Part shown: positions 38,765 to 48,200 of the stretch, piece after piece
Position numbering within the stretch: position 1 is the first letter of the stretch
Layout of the letters: every line of letters starts with the position of its first letter
Assembly: GCA_024644875.1 (NCBI GenBank)
Contig: JAHEGY010000001.1
Coordinates: forward strand, 62,001-126,000
DNA length: 64,000 bases
Reading direction: 5' to 3'
Source: Cyclobacteriaceae bacterium
GTDB lineage: Bacteria > Bacteroidota > Bacteroidia > Cytophagales > Cyclobacteriaceae
Notes under the pieces: generated by a model
What the model saw: only the letters and a program-made list of their open reading frames with translations
Told to the model about the DNA's origin: nothing
Database searches by the model: none
Program-made: the position numbers and the translations under genes

Positions 38765-40279
38765 CTAATCCTCAAGAACCTCAAATTTAAACCGTTCAAT
38801 TTCGGAAGGCTCATGCTCCTCATTCATTATCCGCTCAATTTTCTGGATGATCTCAGGGTTTTCAGCAGCTACATTCCGTGTCTCTCTGATATCAGAATTC
38901 AGGTCATATAGTTCAATGTCCAGGTTTCCTTTAAACATATTCCGACGTATACCTTTCCAGTTATCCATTCTTACTGCCTGTTGCCCGCCGGATGCCGGAT
39001 ATTCCCAATACAAAAACTCATGCGGGGAAGGATGTTCTGATCCCCTGATAACAGGCAATAAACTCAATCCATCGGTTTCTACCTCAGTTTCAATGCCGGC
39101 CAACTCACATATTGTCGGGAAAAGATCATAAAATACCGCAGGATGATCTGAAGTACTACCTGGCAAAACCGCACCAGGCCATTGCACGATCAAAGGAACA
39201 CGAATGCCGCCTTCATATACAGATCCCTTCCCCCTGCCGCGTATACTACTGAATGGGGCGGCACTATCGAAAAACCTTGAATCCGCTCCTCCTGCATAGG
39301 TAGGTCCGTTATCGGAAGTAAAAATGATGATGGTGTTTTCAAATACGCCCAGATCTTTTAATTTCTGAACAACCCTGCCCACCTGGTTATCAAGATAAGA
39401 AACCATCGCGGCATAAGTAGCCCTTGGGTACCTGGTTGGGAAATAACCCATTTCTCCCAGATATGGGTTTTCATCCCCGAACTTTTCCGTATAGTATTTT
39501 ACCAGTGAATCCGGTGCCTGGAGTGGCACATGCGGAATTGGGGTGGCAAAATACAGAAAAAAAGGTTTATCTCCTTGCTCATCCATAAACCGAAGGGTTT
39601 CATCGAACATTAGGTCAGGAGCAAATTCTGTCAGTGTATAATCTACGTAGCTTGCTTCATCAAGTGGGTCTGATCCCTCTGTCAATTTGGTCCCCGGCAC
39701 TATGAGCTTATTTTCCAGCCAGATCTTTTCTTCGTTTTTCCACAGATGCTTTGGATAGTAGGTATGAGCCTGCCGCTGGCAGTTATATCCATAAAACAGA
39801 TCAAATCCCTGGTTGTTGGGTGCTCCTTCAGTAAAGGGTGCCCCCAGGCCCCACTTCCCAACACATGCAGTAGTATAGCCAGCCCCTTGTAATACTTCGG
39901 CAACCGTTACTACAGAATCGGGGATAGGTCTCTGCCCTTCGAGACCAGGATCCTCAACGGCCTTTGCGAAGTCCCATACATCTCCTCTTGCGGCCCATTC
40001 ATCATTTCCACGGATAAAAGCGTGGCCAGCATGTTTTCCGGTAAGCAGCACACAACGGGCAGGTGCACAGACGGGGGCCCCGGAGTAAAACTGGCTGAAG
40101 CTCATGCCTTTTCTGCTTAGTTCATCAATATTCGGTGTCTCGATCATTTTCTGGCCGTAGCTGCCCAATTCCGCGTAGCCCAGGTCGTCGGCCATGATCA
40201 ATACGATATTTGGCGGTGATGCTTTTTTACATCCGGCCAGTAAAACAGCGAAAAACAAAACAAAATATATTTTTTTCAT
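38765..40279 (-). CDS. Sulfatase lipoprotein, FGly type (arylsulfatase-like)
   Basis: This 504-residue protein has a lipoprotein signal (LLAGC, Cys17), metal-binding IVLIMADDLGY and the formylglycine site VCAPARCVLLTGKHAGH (CxPxR, modified Cys71). Other sulfatase blocks include FLYFATPIPHVPLQAP, FTSDNGPTY and the C-terminal ELYDLNSDIRETRNVA. It removes sulfate esters from a polysaccharide or small substrate at the outer-membrane or periplasmic face after Cys is converted to formylglycine by a maturase, which is not encoded in this window. It lies downstream of a GH172 gene on the same strand, with a tandem-repeat spacer between them. The Cys-type site is compatible with either FGE or anSME maturation. 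Confidence 0.93.
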   Translation of the reverse strand: MKKIYFVLFFAVLLAGCKKASPPNIVLIMADDLGYAELGSYGQKMIETPNIDELSRKGMSFSQFYSGAPVCAPARCVLLTGKHAGHAFIRGNDEWAARGDVWDFAKAVEDPGLEGQRPIPDSVVTVAEVLQGAGYTTACVGKWGLGAPFTEGAPNNQGFDLFYGYNCQRQAHTYYPKHLWKNEEKIWLENKLIVPGTKLTEGSDPLDEASYVDYTLTEFAPDLMFDETLRFMDEQGDKPFFLYFATPIPHVPLQAPDSLVKYYTEKFGDENPYLGEMGYFPTRYPRATYAAMVSYLDNQVGRVVQKLKDLGVFENTIIIFTSDNGPTYAGGADSRFFDSAAPFSSIRGRGKGSVYEGGIRVPLIVQWPGAVLPGSTSDHPAVFYDLFPTICELAGIETEVETDGLSLLPVIRGSEHPSPHEFLYWEYPASGGQQAVRMDNWKGIRRNMFKGNLDIELYDLNSDIRETRNVAAENPEIIQKIERIMNEEHEPSEIERFKFEVLED

Positions 40280-40309
40280 AATCCTTTATCCTAGTTATCT
40301 ATAGTGTTA

Positions 40310-40533
40310 TAAGATCACCTGAATCGGCTGCAATTGAAATCCTTCACCAATGTAGCCGCATATACAATCCTTCACCTATATAATCCCAAATATAATCCTT
40401 TACCAATGGGGCTGTATATATAATGCCTTGCCATTGTAGCGGCATGTATAATACCTCACCAAGGTAGCCGTTTTCAAATTCCTTAATTAATCTGACCGCA
40501 TTTAAAATACTTCAATAATGCTTCCGCTCATTC
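40310..40533 (-). repeat. Degenerate 28-bp tandem repeat array between GH172 and sulfatase genes
   Basis: On the plus strand seven consecutive units start at 40338, 40366, 40394, 40422, 40450, 40478 and 40506, every one exactly 28 bp long, and a weaker unit may precede at 40310. Each begins with AATCCTTCACC or a close variant and has a centre like AATGTAGCC followed by GCATATA. Units diverge but the period never changes. 28 is not a multiple of three and stops occur in the frames checked, so it is not a peptide repeat. The array fills almost all of the 263-bp gap. Confidence 0.85.
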
Positions 40534-40542
40534 CCCGGGTTA

Positions 40543-41685
40543 TCAGTTCACTTCCAGTTCATCTTTTTCTGGTAGTGTTGGAAACGTATTGTGTGGTTCT
40601 GCCTGATACCAGAAGGCTACAGAGGCTATATCATCCTTTAAAGGAAGGTATCTGCCCCCGCTTCGCCAGCCAAGTGCCTGAATGGTTACCCTGAGGTCCT
40701 TTTTAAACCGGATCGGATCGGTGATATGCCACCGGTATAATCCAAACCGTTGTTGAGCCTGATAGGATCCATCCGGCCGTATGATCTGTGGTAATCCGGC
40801 ATAGGCCGTGGAATATTCCTTGTACTGGCCACCGACATCAAAATTATAAGATCCGCAGAAATAATCTTCTGTGCCCGTCCCGCAAATGGTCGGGAATTCC
40901 TTATCCCCATCCATATAGAACTTAATCTCACCTTCTCCCCACCAGCCATTGTTATTTACACCCCAGCAAAGATATGTGCCTACATAATGACCTTCCCCTT
41001 TTACTCCATCGATAATGGTATACACTTCTTTGTACTTTAAGGGATTCACCCTCCTGAACTGAGCATGTAAATAGGCTGCATTATCCGGAACCTCGGTAAG
41101 GGTATAATCTATCTGGTAATATAACCGCATAGGTTTTTCATCTATATTCGTCATTGTAATTTTACACTTTTTTCGAAAAGGCATAGTCCAGTAGCAGTTA
41201 TAGGCGCTACCCGGGTTTACTGTGACAGCCAGAGAGTTGACATGCGCGAACCCACCCCATCCATTGGCAAAGAAATCTCCGACAGGCACTTCCACAGAAG
41301 GATATTCTTCTTCATCCCAGTATACCCTGAAAATACTGAATCTCCTGTTTCCAGTAGGGGTCATCCATATATGTTGAATCGCACCGGGGCCGTCAATAAT
41401 CGCCATTGTAAATGTCTCCCCGGGTTCGATGACCACGAAAGGATTTACTTTCCATCCCTGGCCGAGGTCCCTGGCTGCATGAGCAGCAGATCCTTCATCC
41501 AGTGTTGCCATTCCCCCTTTTCCTTTTTCACCTGTAAAGTTCTCCGGGCTTATTGACCGTGTTTCTGCATCAGACAACATATGAAGGTTATCCATATTTA
41601 CACTCAGGCCATCGAATGTGTTATCCTGAGCATAAATCACTTGAAGTAAAAGAAGATTTAATAGTAAAACAAATGTCTTTTTCAT
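40543..41685 (-). CDS. GH172 (DUF2961) glycoside hydrolase family protein
   Basis: This 380-residue protein has a signal peptide (LLLLQVIYAQ, to about residue 20). It carries the DUF2961 core: GPGAIQHIWMTP (about 99-110), EVPVGDFFA, NCYWTMPFRK, then NGWWGEGEIKFYMDGD and GTGTEDYFCGSY. The Glu251/Glu253 and Glu273 in the last two motifs match the spacing of the two catalytic Glu residues reported for GH172. Known members act on D-arabinofuranosyl or fructofuranosyl linkages. It is exported. A sulfatase gene follows on the same strand after the 28-bp repeat array, and uronate genes lie upstream, so it is probably part of a polysaccharide-degrading set. Confidence 0.88.
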   Translation of the reverse strand: MKKTFVLLLNLLLLQVIYAQDNTFDGLSVNMDNLHMLSDAETRSISPENFTGEKGKGGMATLDEGSAAHAARDLGQGWKVNPFVVIEPGETFTMAIIDGPGAIQHIWMTPTGNRRFSIFRVYWDEEEYPSVEVPVGDFFANGWGGFAHVNSLAVTVNPGSAYNCYWTMPFRKKCKITMTNIDEKPMRLYYQIDYTLTEVPDNAAYLHAQFRRVNPLKYKEVYTIIDGVKGEGHYVGTYLCWGVNNNGWWGEGEIKFYMDGDKEFPTICGTGTEDYFCGSYNFDVGGQYKEYSTAYAGLPQIIRPDGSYQAQQRFGLYRWHITDPIRFKKDLRVTIQALGWRSGGRYLPLKDDIASVAFWYQAEPHNTFPTLPEKDELEVN

Positions 41686-41906
41686 GATTTGAGGCGTTAA
41701 AAAATTTGATTATTACAAAAATTCAATTTAAGACAATTAAGAAAATAATCACTGGAGGTTCAGGTTTTTTTGTCTTCAGCAATAACTATATAACTCCCGT
41801 CAGTTTAGGTTCCTGAACAGATGTCAGTAAAAAAAGCTCCCAACCAGGAATGGAATAATATATGCCCGCAAGATTGTAAAGATTATCCGGCATCAAACTA
41901 TTAAAA

Positions 41907-42668
41907 TCAATCCATTAGTTGTCCTCCATTGATCTCTATGGTTTCCCCAACGATATAGGCAGCATATTCTGAGCAAAGAAAGAGAATTGGCCAGGCCACT
42001 TCTTCGGCTGTACCCGCACGTTTGAGTACCACGGATTCACGGAATTTATTAAAAACTTCAGGTGATGTAAACCTTTCATGAAATCGCGTATCGATAATAC
42101 CAGGAGAAATGGCATTGACAATTATGCCATAAGGGGCAAGTTCCTTGGCCATATTCTTCGATAAAGTAAGAATTCCTCCTTTTGAGGCTGAATAGTGACC
42201 TGCTCCGACACCCCCTCCCACTCTGGCGGCTATGGAGGTCAGGTTTATTATTTTTCCATACTTTTTTTCCTTCATAATGGGTATAACGGCCTGGGAAACC
42301 AGGAATATACTTTTCAGGTTCACATCCATAACCTCATCCCAAAGTGCTTCTTCCATATTTTCCAGGGTTTCCCTTTTTATCAGGGCCCCGGCATTATTGA
42401 TCAAAATATCAATGGTTCCAAATCTATTGATTGTTTCCTTTACAAGGGTATCAACTTCCTCTTTTTTGGATACATCAGCCTGCAGGGCTATCGCTTCCCC
42501 TCCTTCCTTTCTGATGGTGTCCACCACAGCTTCTGCATCATCTTTGCTGACATTATAATGAACCACAACCTTAGCATCTGCCCTGGCAAATTCCCGGGCT
42601 GTAGCTCTGCCTATTCCTGAACTTGCTCCTGTGACAAGAACTACTTTATTATCAAATCTGATCTCCAT
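41907..42668 (-). CDS. Short-chain dehydrogenase/reductase, probable uronate-pathway (DEH) reductase
   Basis: This 253-residue classic SDR has the cofactor motif LVTGASSGIGRA (about 11-22), DILINNAGAL (about 88-97), the catalytic Ser-Tyr-Lys set (INLTSIAA, GHYSASKGG) and GEIIEINGGQLMD at the C-terminus. On sequence alone it is FabG-like. It lies 23 bp after a KdgF-like cupin gene. Such a pair occurs in alginate and pectin catabolic loci, where KdgF opens unsaturated uronates and an SDR reduces the product (DEH or DKI) toward KDG. The specific substrate is inferred from that context. Confidence 0.85.
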   Translation of the reverse strand: MEIRFDNKVVLVTGASSGIGRATAREFARADAKVVVHYNVSKDDAEAVVDTIRKEGGEAIALQADVSKKEEVDTLVKETINRFGTIDILINNAGALIKRETLENMEEALWDEVMDVNLKSIFLVSQAVIPIMKEKKYGKIINLTSIAARVGGGVGAGHYSASKGGILTLSKNMAKELAPYGIIVNAISPGIIDTRFHERFTSPEVFNKFRESVVLKRAGTAEEVAWPILFLCSEYAAYIVGETIEINGGQLMD

Positions 42669-42691
42669 TTCGTATTTTTTTTTATGTTATG

Positions 42692-43033
42692 CTATTCTAA
42701 AAAATCTTCCCTGTGCGGACTGAAGGCATCGATTATTACACCTGCTTCCCGGGCTGTAACACTGTGTATAATACCTGAAGGTACATTAAAACCATCGCCA
42801 GATTCAAGTGTTAAAGTCTCATCACCTATTGTTACCTCAAAAATACCGGATTCTATATATGAACACTGACTATGAGGATGATCATGCGCCGGAGCTTCAG
42901 TCCCCTTCAAAAACCGGACTTTAACCAGCATCAGCCTGTCATCATATCCCAAAATCTTTCTCGTGATTCCGGGCCAGACTTCTTCCCAATCAGAACCCGA
43001 ATCCGTATAAAAACGTTTACTTACAAGAGCCAT
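42692..43033 (-). CDS. kdgF: KdgF-like cupin, unsaturated uronate linearisation
   Basis: The start is the ATG at 43033 (MALVSKRF); a TTG two codons earlier is less likely. The 113-residue single-domain cupin carries APAHDHPHSQCSYIESGIFEV, DGFNVPSGIIHSVTA and the C-terminal AGVIIDAFSPHREDFL, all close to the KdgF pattern with its metal-binding His residues. KdgF converts 4,5-unsaturated uronate monomers from alginate or pectin lysis to linear keto-uronates in the cytosol. It is followed within 23 bp by an SDR that fits the next reduction step. It is divergent from the plug-domain gene at 43188. Confidence 0.82.
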   Translation of the reverse strand: MALVSKRFYTDSGSDWEEVWPGITRKILGYDDRLMLVKVRFLKGTEAPAHDHPHSQCSYIESGIFEVTIGDETLTLESGDGFNVPSGIIHSVTAREAGVIIDAFSPHREDFLE

Positions 43034-43187
43034 ATTCAAACTTATTTATTCAAGTTAATAAAATCAAACTATACATCTAATAGATGATCGGGTAAATATT
43101 AAATATTGGATAATTGAGCACCTTCACCATAGATGGACTGATTAATATTTCGTAGTTTTATGTAATTCAATTTTTTTAGCTAAAATA

Positions 43188-46100
43188 ATGAAGAAACTTT
43201 TATTTCTGCTTATCTGTATTTCCCTTGTGTCCAATGTGGCTGCTGCTCAATCATACAGAATATTAGGGAAAGTAATAGATGATTCAACCAAAAGTGTAAT
43301 CCCATTTGCCAGTGTTGCCATATCCGGCCTTAACCTTGGCACATCTACAAATATAGAGGGTGAATTCCAGATCAGAGTTGATTCATTGCCTGTAGGTTTG
43401 ATTTTCTCTCATGTGAGTTATGATAAAAAGGAAATATTAGTACAAGCTCCGGATTTTATTACCATTTCACTAACACCCAGAAAGGTAATTCTTAAAGAAT
43501 TGGTTATAAACGAAAGTGATAGAACAGATTTTCCCTACAGACTCCTCATACAGGCATACAACAAGTCCGTAAATAGATCACGTGATTGGAAATACGGCCT
43601 GGCCTATTATCGGCAAACCTCAAAGAACGCAGAGGATTTCTCAGAATTATATGAAATATTTTATGATACCCGTTATTCCAGTAAAGGGATCCTTGAATGG
43701 GATATTCAGGAAGGCCGTTATGCCATGAAGTCTGATAAGGCGGTCGAAGACTATGTGTTTAACAAAAACTTTACTCTCTTATCTCGTTTGGTGACTATGT
43801 ACCAACCCGATACGGATAAATTTTTAATGCCTGTCAATGAGAACGTCCGGGATTATTATAATCTGTATATCAGTGAACTCCTTGATTTTGAAGGGGAGAA
43901 AGTAGCCGTAGTAAATTTTGCCCCTAAGGAAGACATTTATACACCGGCAATGTCAGGAAGATTATTTATAGATATTAACAGCCATGATATATTAAAACTG
44001 GAAGGACAGATAAGAAACGATGATCTGGATATTATCGCGCTTACAAATCCTAAAGGATCCTGGAAGGATTACGTACTGAATATTGATGCGGCCTACAAAA
44101 TATCCGAGGATGAAATATTCCTGGATTATATCTCTATGAGCCAATCCTTTGATTATTATGTTGAAGAGCAACCGGTTCGGTCTGTAGAGACAAACTCTTT
44201 TCTGACATATTATGAATACTATACACCGGAAAAGCACAAGCGTTTGGGTGGCCGGTTAATGCGACTTAAGAAAAGCGATCGCGAACTGCTGGACCGGATA
44301 GGGTATAATAAAAGATTCTGGGAAGAGAATCCCATTGTAAAACGCACACCCATTGAAGATGAGATTATTTCCTCTTTCGAAACTGCAAATGCATTCGGTA
44401 CTATTTATCTGAATGACAGGGAACAAATACAACTTGAAAAAGATGAACTGGCCCGGGACCCATTCGTCCAGCAACTGGTTATAGACCTCCAGAAGGCTAA
44501 AATTGGGAGATTTGGCGAAAAAGTATATTTACACCTTGATAAGCCATATTATGCCAGCGGTGAAACGATATGGTTTAACGCCTATCTGCTGAATATCGGA
44601 TCACTCATCAGGACAGATCAAAGCGGTGTATTGTATGTTGATCTTATATCTCCCGATGGAGAAATCTTAATGCACAGAAGACTATTGATAGGTAATGGCA
44701 TTTGTGAAGGGAGTATGGACATCCCACCTCGTCTGGGTAGCGGAAATTACAGGATCCGGGCATATACAAACTGGATGAAGAATTATGATAATGAATTCTT
44801 CTATGATAAAAGTATTGAGATATTCAATGTAAATGATGATCATTATGCCAAGCTTTCCGGCAAAAAAAAGGATATTGAGTTTGATGTTCAGTTTTTCCCG
44901 GAGGGTGGGAATATGGTTCATAATATAACGACCCAGGTGGCCTTCAAGGCCTTAGACCAGTATGGTAAGGGTGTCGACATTGAGGGAAAGATCCTTAATT
45001 CAGAGGGAAAAACAGTAGTTGATCTTAAAACCCGGCATGATGGCATGGGTAGTTTTTTTATTAATCCGCAAATCAACCAGGGGTACAGGGCCATTGCTAA
45101 ATATGGGAAGTTGGAAAAGGAATTTGAGTTCCCCGAGATCCGGACTTCAGGCTATGTTATAACTGTCAATAATCTGAAAGACAGAAACATACAGGTAATG
45201 ATCAAAAATTCGCCTCCTGTTGAAGAAACGGAGGCATACCTGATAGCCCAGGCAAGGGGGATTATATACCACAGGGAAAAAGCAGAATTAAAACGTGGAG
45301 CGGGCGTTTTATCGATACCAAAGTCAAAATTTCCGGATGGAATTGCTCAATTAACCCTGTTCAATATGCAGGGAATGCCTGTTTGTGAAAGACTGGTTTT
45401 TATAAACAGTTATCAAAGCATAACAGCCAGCGTAAAAACGGAAAATGAAGTGATAGATTACCGGGAAAAGATCTCGTTGAAGATACAGGTAAAAGACCAA
45501 TATGGTAAGGGAGTCAGGAATACCCCGTTTTCGATGGCCGTTACCGACGCCGGACATCTCTTAAAAAAAGAGACCTCGGAAGATATTAAAAGTAATCTGT
45601 TGTTGACTTCAGATCTTAAGGGATATATATCAGATCCCGGCTATTATTTCATGAATGATGACCGTGATACAAAAATTGCGGCAGACCTGCTCATGCTTAC
45701 ACATGGATGGCGAAGATTCACCTGGCAACAAATCAGGGAAGGGGCCATAGGAAATGTAAAATATTTTCATGAAAGCGGCATCAATATAAGTGGTATTGCA
45801 TTGAATAAGTCAAACAAACCGTTTCCCAACACTTTTCTACGATTTGTCCCATTTAATAGTGAATTCTTTGGCCTCTGGGAAACTACGACAGGTCAATTTG
45901 GAAAATTTGAAATGAATGGCCTGATCATTCCGGATTCTATTCGTGTAATCGCAAAATCCGTGAATGACAGGGGAAAAGATGAAGATGCGGTACTCATCCT
46001 TGACCCCTATGATGAGGTACTCCCAGAGGTGATAAATCCGGCCCAGCCTTCCTCCCTGTTTGCAGATGAAGAAAAGCTCAATTATCTGGATCTTAATGCC

Positions 46101-46886
46101 GACAGGCAGAAAATATATGAAATTACTAATGTAAAGGACCGTATTGTACTAAAAGAGGTGATTGTCAGAGATACTGAGATCAGTGCTGACCGGCTTCACG
46201 GCGAAGCGGACAATGTGCTGGTTCTGGATGAATCAATGTGGAATAACGATAATATATTTCAGGTTATACAAGGGAGGATCCCGGGTGTTATGGTAACAGG
46301 TACCGGCATGAACGCATCGGTCAGGATCAGGGGCATAAGCACTTTTTCGGGCAGTAATGCACCACTGTTCCTGGTGGACGGTGTACCATTAAATTCACCG
46401 GGTGGTTCTTTTGCCAATGATTCCACGATGGTTGATAATTCAGATGTATTTGTTAATGCTGCCCTGATGTCGATTTTACCCAGGGATGTTGATAAAATTG
46501 AGGTTATAAAGAATGCAGGTGCGGCAATGTACGGAGTGCGTGGCGCAAACGGAGTAATAGCCATATATACCAGGAGAGGTCCCAGGGTTACCAATGAAAA
46601 CATTATGGGAATAGCTGATGATATTCTTTACCTTCCCGGTTTCCATGCGGTAAAAGAGTTTTATTCACCCAAATATGATAATCCTGAAGAAGACCAGTCA
46701 AAACCAGACATAAGGACCACCATATATTGGAATCCTTCTGTAAAGACAAATAATCTTGGGAACACTGAGGTTGAGTTCTTTAATTCTGACAAGGGAAAAA
46801 GGCTGCAAATTGACCTGCAAGGCATTACAGATTATGGTGATCCTGTGAATATGACCACCTTTATCGGTGAGGAGGTAATAAAATAG
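43188..46886 (+). CDS. Large exported protein: CarboxypepD_reg, macroglobulin-like and barrel-less TonB plug
   Basis: This 1232-residue protein has a signal peptide (VSNVAAAQ, to about residue 20) and a carboxypeptidase-regulatory domain (YRILGKVIDDSTKSVIPFASV, about 23-110). A Tyr/Asp-rich region follows, then an MG2-like macroglobulin segment (KVYLHLDKPYYASGETIWFNAYLL, about 445-540) with further beta domains. A TonB plug sits near the end (about 1018-1135; VIQGRIPGVMV, ASVRIRGISTFSG, APLFLVDGVPL, AMYGVRGANGVIAIYTRRG). Only about 95 residues follow the plug, so no beta-barrel exists. The architecture recurs in Bacteroidota surface proteins of unknown function. It may dock to the envelope or interact with TonB. 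It is probably monocistronic. Confidence 0.88.
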   Translation: MKKLLFLLICISLVSNVAAAQSYRILGKVIDDSTKSVIPFASVAISGLNLGTSTNIEGEFQIRVDSLPVGLIFSHVSYDKKEILVQAPDFITISLTPRKVILKELVINESDRTDFPYRLLIQAYNKSVNRSRDWKYGLAYYRQTSKNAEDFSELYEIFYDTRYSSKGILEWDIQEGRYAMKSDKAVEDYVFNKNFTLLSRLVTMYQPDTDKFLMPVNENVRDYYNLYISELLDFEGEKVAVVNFAPKEDIYTPAMSGRLFIDINSHDILKLEGQIRNDDLDIIALTNPKGSWKDYVLNIDAAYKISEDEIFLDYISMSQSFDYYVEEQPVRSVETNSFLTYYEYYTPEKHKRLGGRLMRLKKSDRELLDRIGYNKRFWEENPIVKRTPIEDEIISSFETANAFGTIYLNDREQIQLEKDELARDPFVQQLVIDLQKAKIGRFGEKVYLHLDKPYYASGETIWFNAYLLNIGSLIRTDQSGVLYVDLISPDGEILMHRRLLIGNGICEGSMDIPPRLGSGNYRIRAYTNWMKNYDNEFFYDKSIEIFNVNDDHYAKLSGKKKDIEFDVQFFPEGGNMVHNITTQVAFKALDQYGKGVDIEGKILNSEGKTVVDLKTRHDGMGSFFINPQINQGYRAIAKYGKLEKEFEFPEIRTSGYVITVNNLKDRNIQVMIKNSPPVEETEAYLIAQARGIIYHREKAELKRGAGVLSIPKSKFPDGIAQLTLFNMQGMPVCERLVFINSYQSITASVKTENEVIDYREKISLKIQVKDQYGKGVRNTPFSMAVTDAGHLLKKETSEDIKSNLLLTSDLKGYISDPGYYFMNDDRDTKIAADLLMLTHGWRRFTWQQIREGAIGNVKYFHESGINISGIALNKSNKPFPNTFLRFVPFNSEFFGLWETTTGQFGKFEMNGLIIPDSIRVIAKSVNDRGKDEDAVLILDPYDEVLPEVINPAQPSSLFADEEKLNYLDLNADRQKIYEITNVKDRIVLKEVIVRDTEISADRLHGEADNVLVLDESMWNNDNIFQVIQGRIPGVMVTGTGMNASVRIRGISTFSGSNAPLFLVDGVPLNSPGGSFANDSTMVDNSDVFVNAALMSILPRDVDKIEVIKNAGAAMYGVRGANGVIAIYTRRGPRVTNENIMGIADDILYLPGFHAVKEFYSPKYDNPEEDQSKPDIRTTIYWNPSVKTNNLGNTEVEFFNSDKGKRLQIDLQGITDYGDPVNMTTFIGEEVIK

Positions 46887-46911
46887 GCTGTCTTTTAAAT
46901 AAAAAACAGCC
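46886..46911. terminator. Weak hairpin between the plug-domain gene and the barrel gene
   Basis: A GGCTGT / ACAGCC hairpin lies immediately after the stop of the plus-strand gene. The T-run lies in the loop rather than after the stem, so termination is uncertain. Confidence 0.4.
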
Positions 46912-46937
46912 CATAATATCATTTATTTAAAGTATAT

Positions 46938-47519
46938 CTAATACCAGAGGAATCCTACATTAAAGGTCATCCAGGAATAATTCCCAACGTCATCCGATCC
47001 GTTGAGCCCATAATTATATTTCACATTGACATAGAAATTAGAATACAGGTTGACCGGGAATATTACACCTAGCTCGGGTGCAATGCCAAAATTCCAGGTG
47101 CTGTATGTCTCGGAGAACAAACCCATCTGTGTTCTTTGTTCTACCCAGTAGGTTCCGATCCCCGCACCCAGGTAAGGTTGTGTCCCCCCGTCTGTGCCGA
47201 ATAAATAATTAAAGGTTGCCAGCATTGGCCATACATTCAACCAGGTATATTTTGTACCGGCTCGGGTCTGGGTTCCCTCGGTAAAAGTACCGCTTTCACC
47301 TTGATACATGGTATTCCAGCCAGACTGCCAGCCCAGTGTGACCTGGTCTCCAACAAAGTATTTACCTTCTACTCCAAACCCCCTCCACTGATATTTGCTG
47401 ATAAGGTCGCCTGTTTCACCCAGGGGAAGGGCCATACTGTAGTTCAGTCCGTGCATATTTTGACTGTATGAATGATATCCCAATACTAATAAGGATACTA
47501 TGATGATATATTTTTTCAT
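46938..47519 (-). CDS. Outer-membrane beta-barrel protein
   Basis: This 193-residue protein has a signal peptide (IVSLLVLGYHSYSQ, to about residue 20). Alternating aromatic beta strands (WRGFGVEGKYFVGDQVTLGWQSGW, TQPYLGAGIGTYWV, NFYVNVKYNYGLNG) and the C-terminal NVGFLWY ending in an aromatic residue are typical of small outer-membrane barrels. A pore or structural role is likely; the ligand is unknown. It follows a DUF4136 lipoprotein gene by 19 bp, so the two probably form an operon. Confidence 0.85.
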   Translation of the reverse strand: MKKYIIIVSLLVLGYHSYSQNMHGLNYSMALPLGETGDLISKYQWRGFGVEGKYFVGDQVTLGWQSGWNTMYQGESGTFTEGTQTRAGTKYTWLNVWPMLATFNYLFGTDGGTQPYLGAGIGTYWVEQRTQMGLFSETYSTWNFGIAPELGVIFPVNLYSNFYVNVKYNYGLNGSDDVGNYSWMTFNVGFLWY

Positions 47520-47538
47520 TATAATTCAGATTTTCGGG

Positions 47539-48174
47539 TTATTGATTGGATTCGAGATAGGTGGACTGCTCAAAGGCTTGATTGATGCCGTTGGTTACTC
47601 CCTGAATATTATTATTCACACTGCTGGATAAAAGACCATCCAGACCGGCAATCCAGGCCGGGGAGGCTTCCACTCCATCATCAATAATATTTTCGACGGG
47701 ATCACCTAACTGGATAAGTATGGTTCCTGTGTTGTAAGAATAGTAAACAGGGTACCATCCTCCACCATACCACCAGCACCAGTAGCTCCAACAGGGGCTT
47801 GGAACCCATCCAACACCAGTATTGTCAAGATAAAGTGCCGAAACACTCAAAACCATATCAGGCGTTTGAGCATCTGCTGTATCGATGCGTGTGTAATTAC
47901 GGTCATTCATATTGGACTGTATCAAGTCGAGTACCAGATCCTGGAATTCCAAGACTTTTTCAAGGTCCGGATCTGTCACATTAGATTCAAGAAACACAGT
48001 ATCCGGCATGAAATACGTCTTTTGCGTTCCAAAATCATAATCCGGATCGAAATCCGTAACGACCAGTGCATAATCAGATGTATATTCAGGACCCTTCGGG
48101 TAACAGCTGAATAACAAAATAGCTGTCATAGCCATAAGGCTCAGACTTCGAATTCTTTTTAAGATGTTATTCAT
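47539..48174 (-). CDS. DUF4136-family lipoprotein
   Basis: This 211-residue protein has a lipobox (LLFSC, Cys24) followed by the DUF4136 pattern: DYALVVTDFDPDYDFGTQKTYFMPD, DLVLDLIQSNMNDRNYTRID, PDMVLSVSALYLDN, the Trp/Tyr-rich SYWCWWYGGGWYPVYY and GTILIQLGDPV. The family is common in Bacteroidota envelopes and its function is not established. It is cotranscribed with the barrel protein 19 bp downstream. A TACTTTTG -7-like element lies just upstream. Confidence 0.88.
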   Translation of the reverse strand: MNNILKRIRSLSLMAMTAILLFSCYPKGPEYTSDYALVVTDFDPDYDFGTQKTYFMPDTVFLESNVTDPDLEKVLEFQDLVLDLIQSNMNDRNYTRIDTADAQTPDMVLSVSALYLDNTGVGWVPSPCWSYWCWWYGGGWYPVYYSYNTGTILIQLGDPVENIIDDGVEASPAWIAGLDGLLSSSVNNNIQGVTNGINQAFEQSTYLESNQ

Positions 48175-48200
48175 TCTTATAATAGATTTATTTTAATTCA

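Noticed and set aside
40338-40533. 28-bp tandem units as a CRISPR array
   Set aside because: CRISPR repeats are near-identical and separated by unique spacers. Here units are directly adjacent and diverged, with no cas genes.
42195-42620. 141-codon plus-strand frame
   Set aside because: Antisense to the SDR gene, which has full family motifs.
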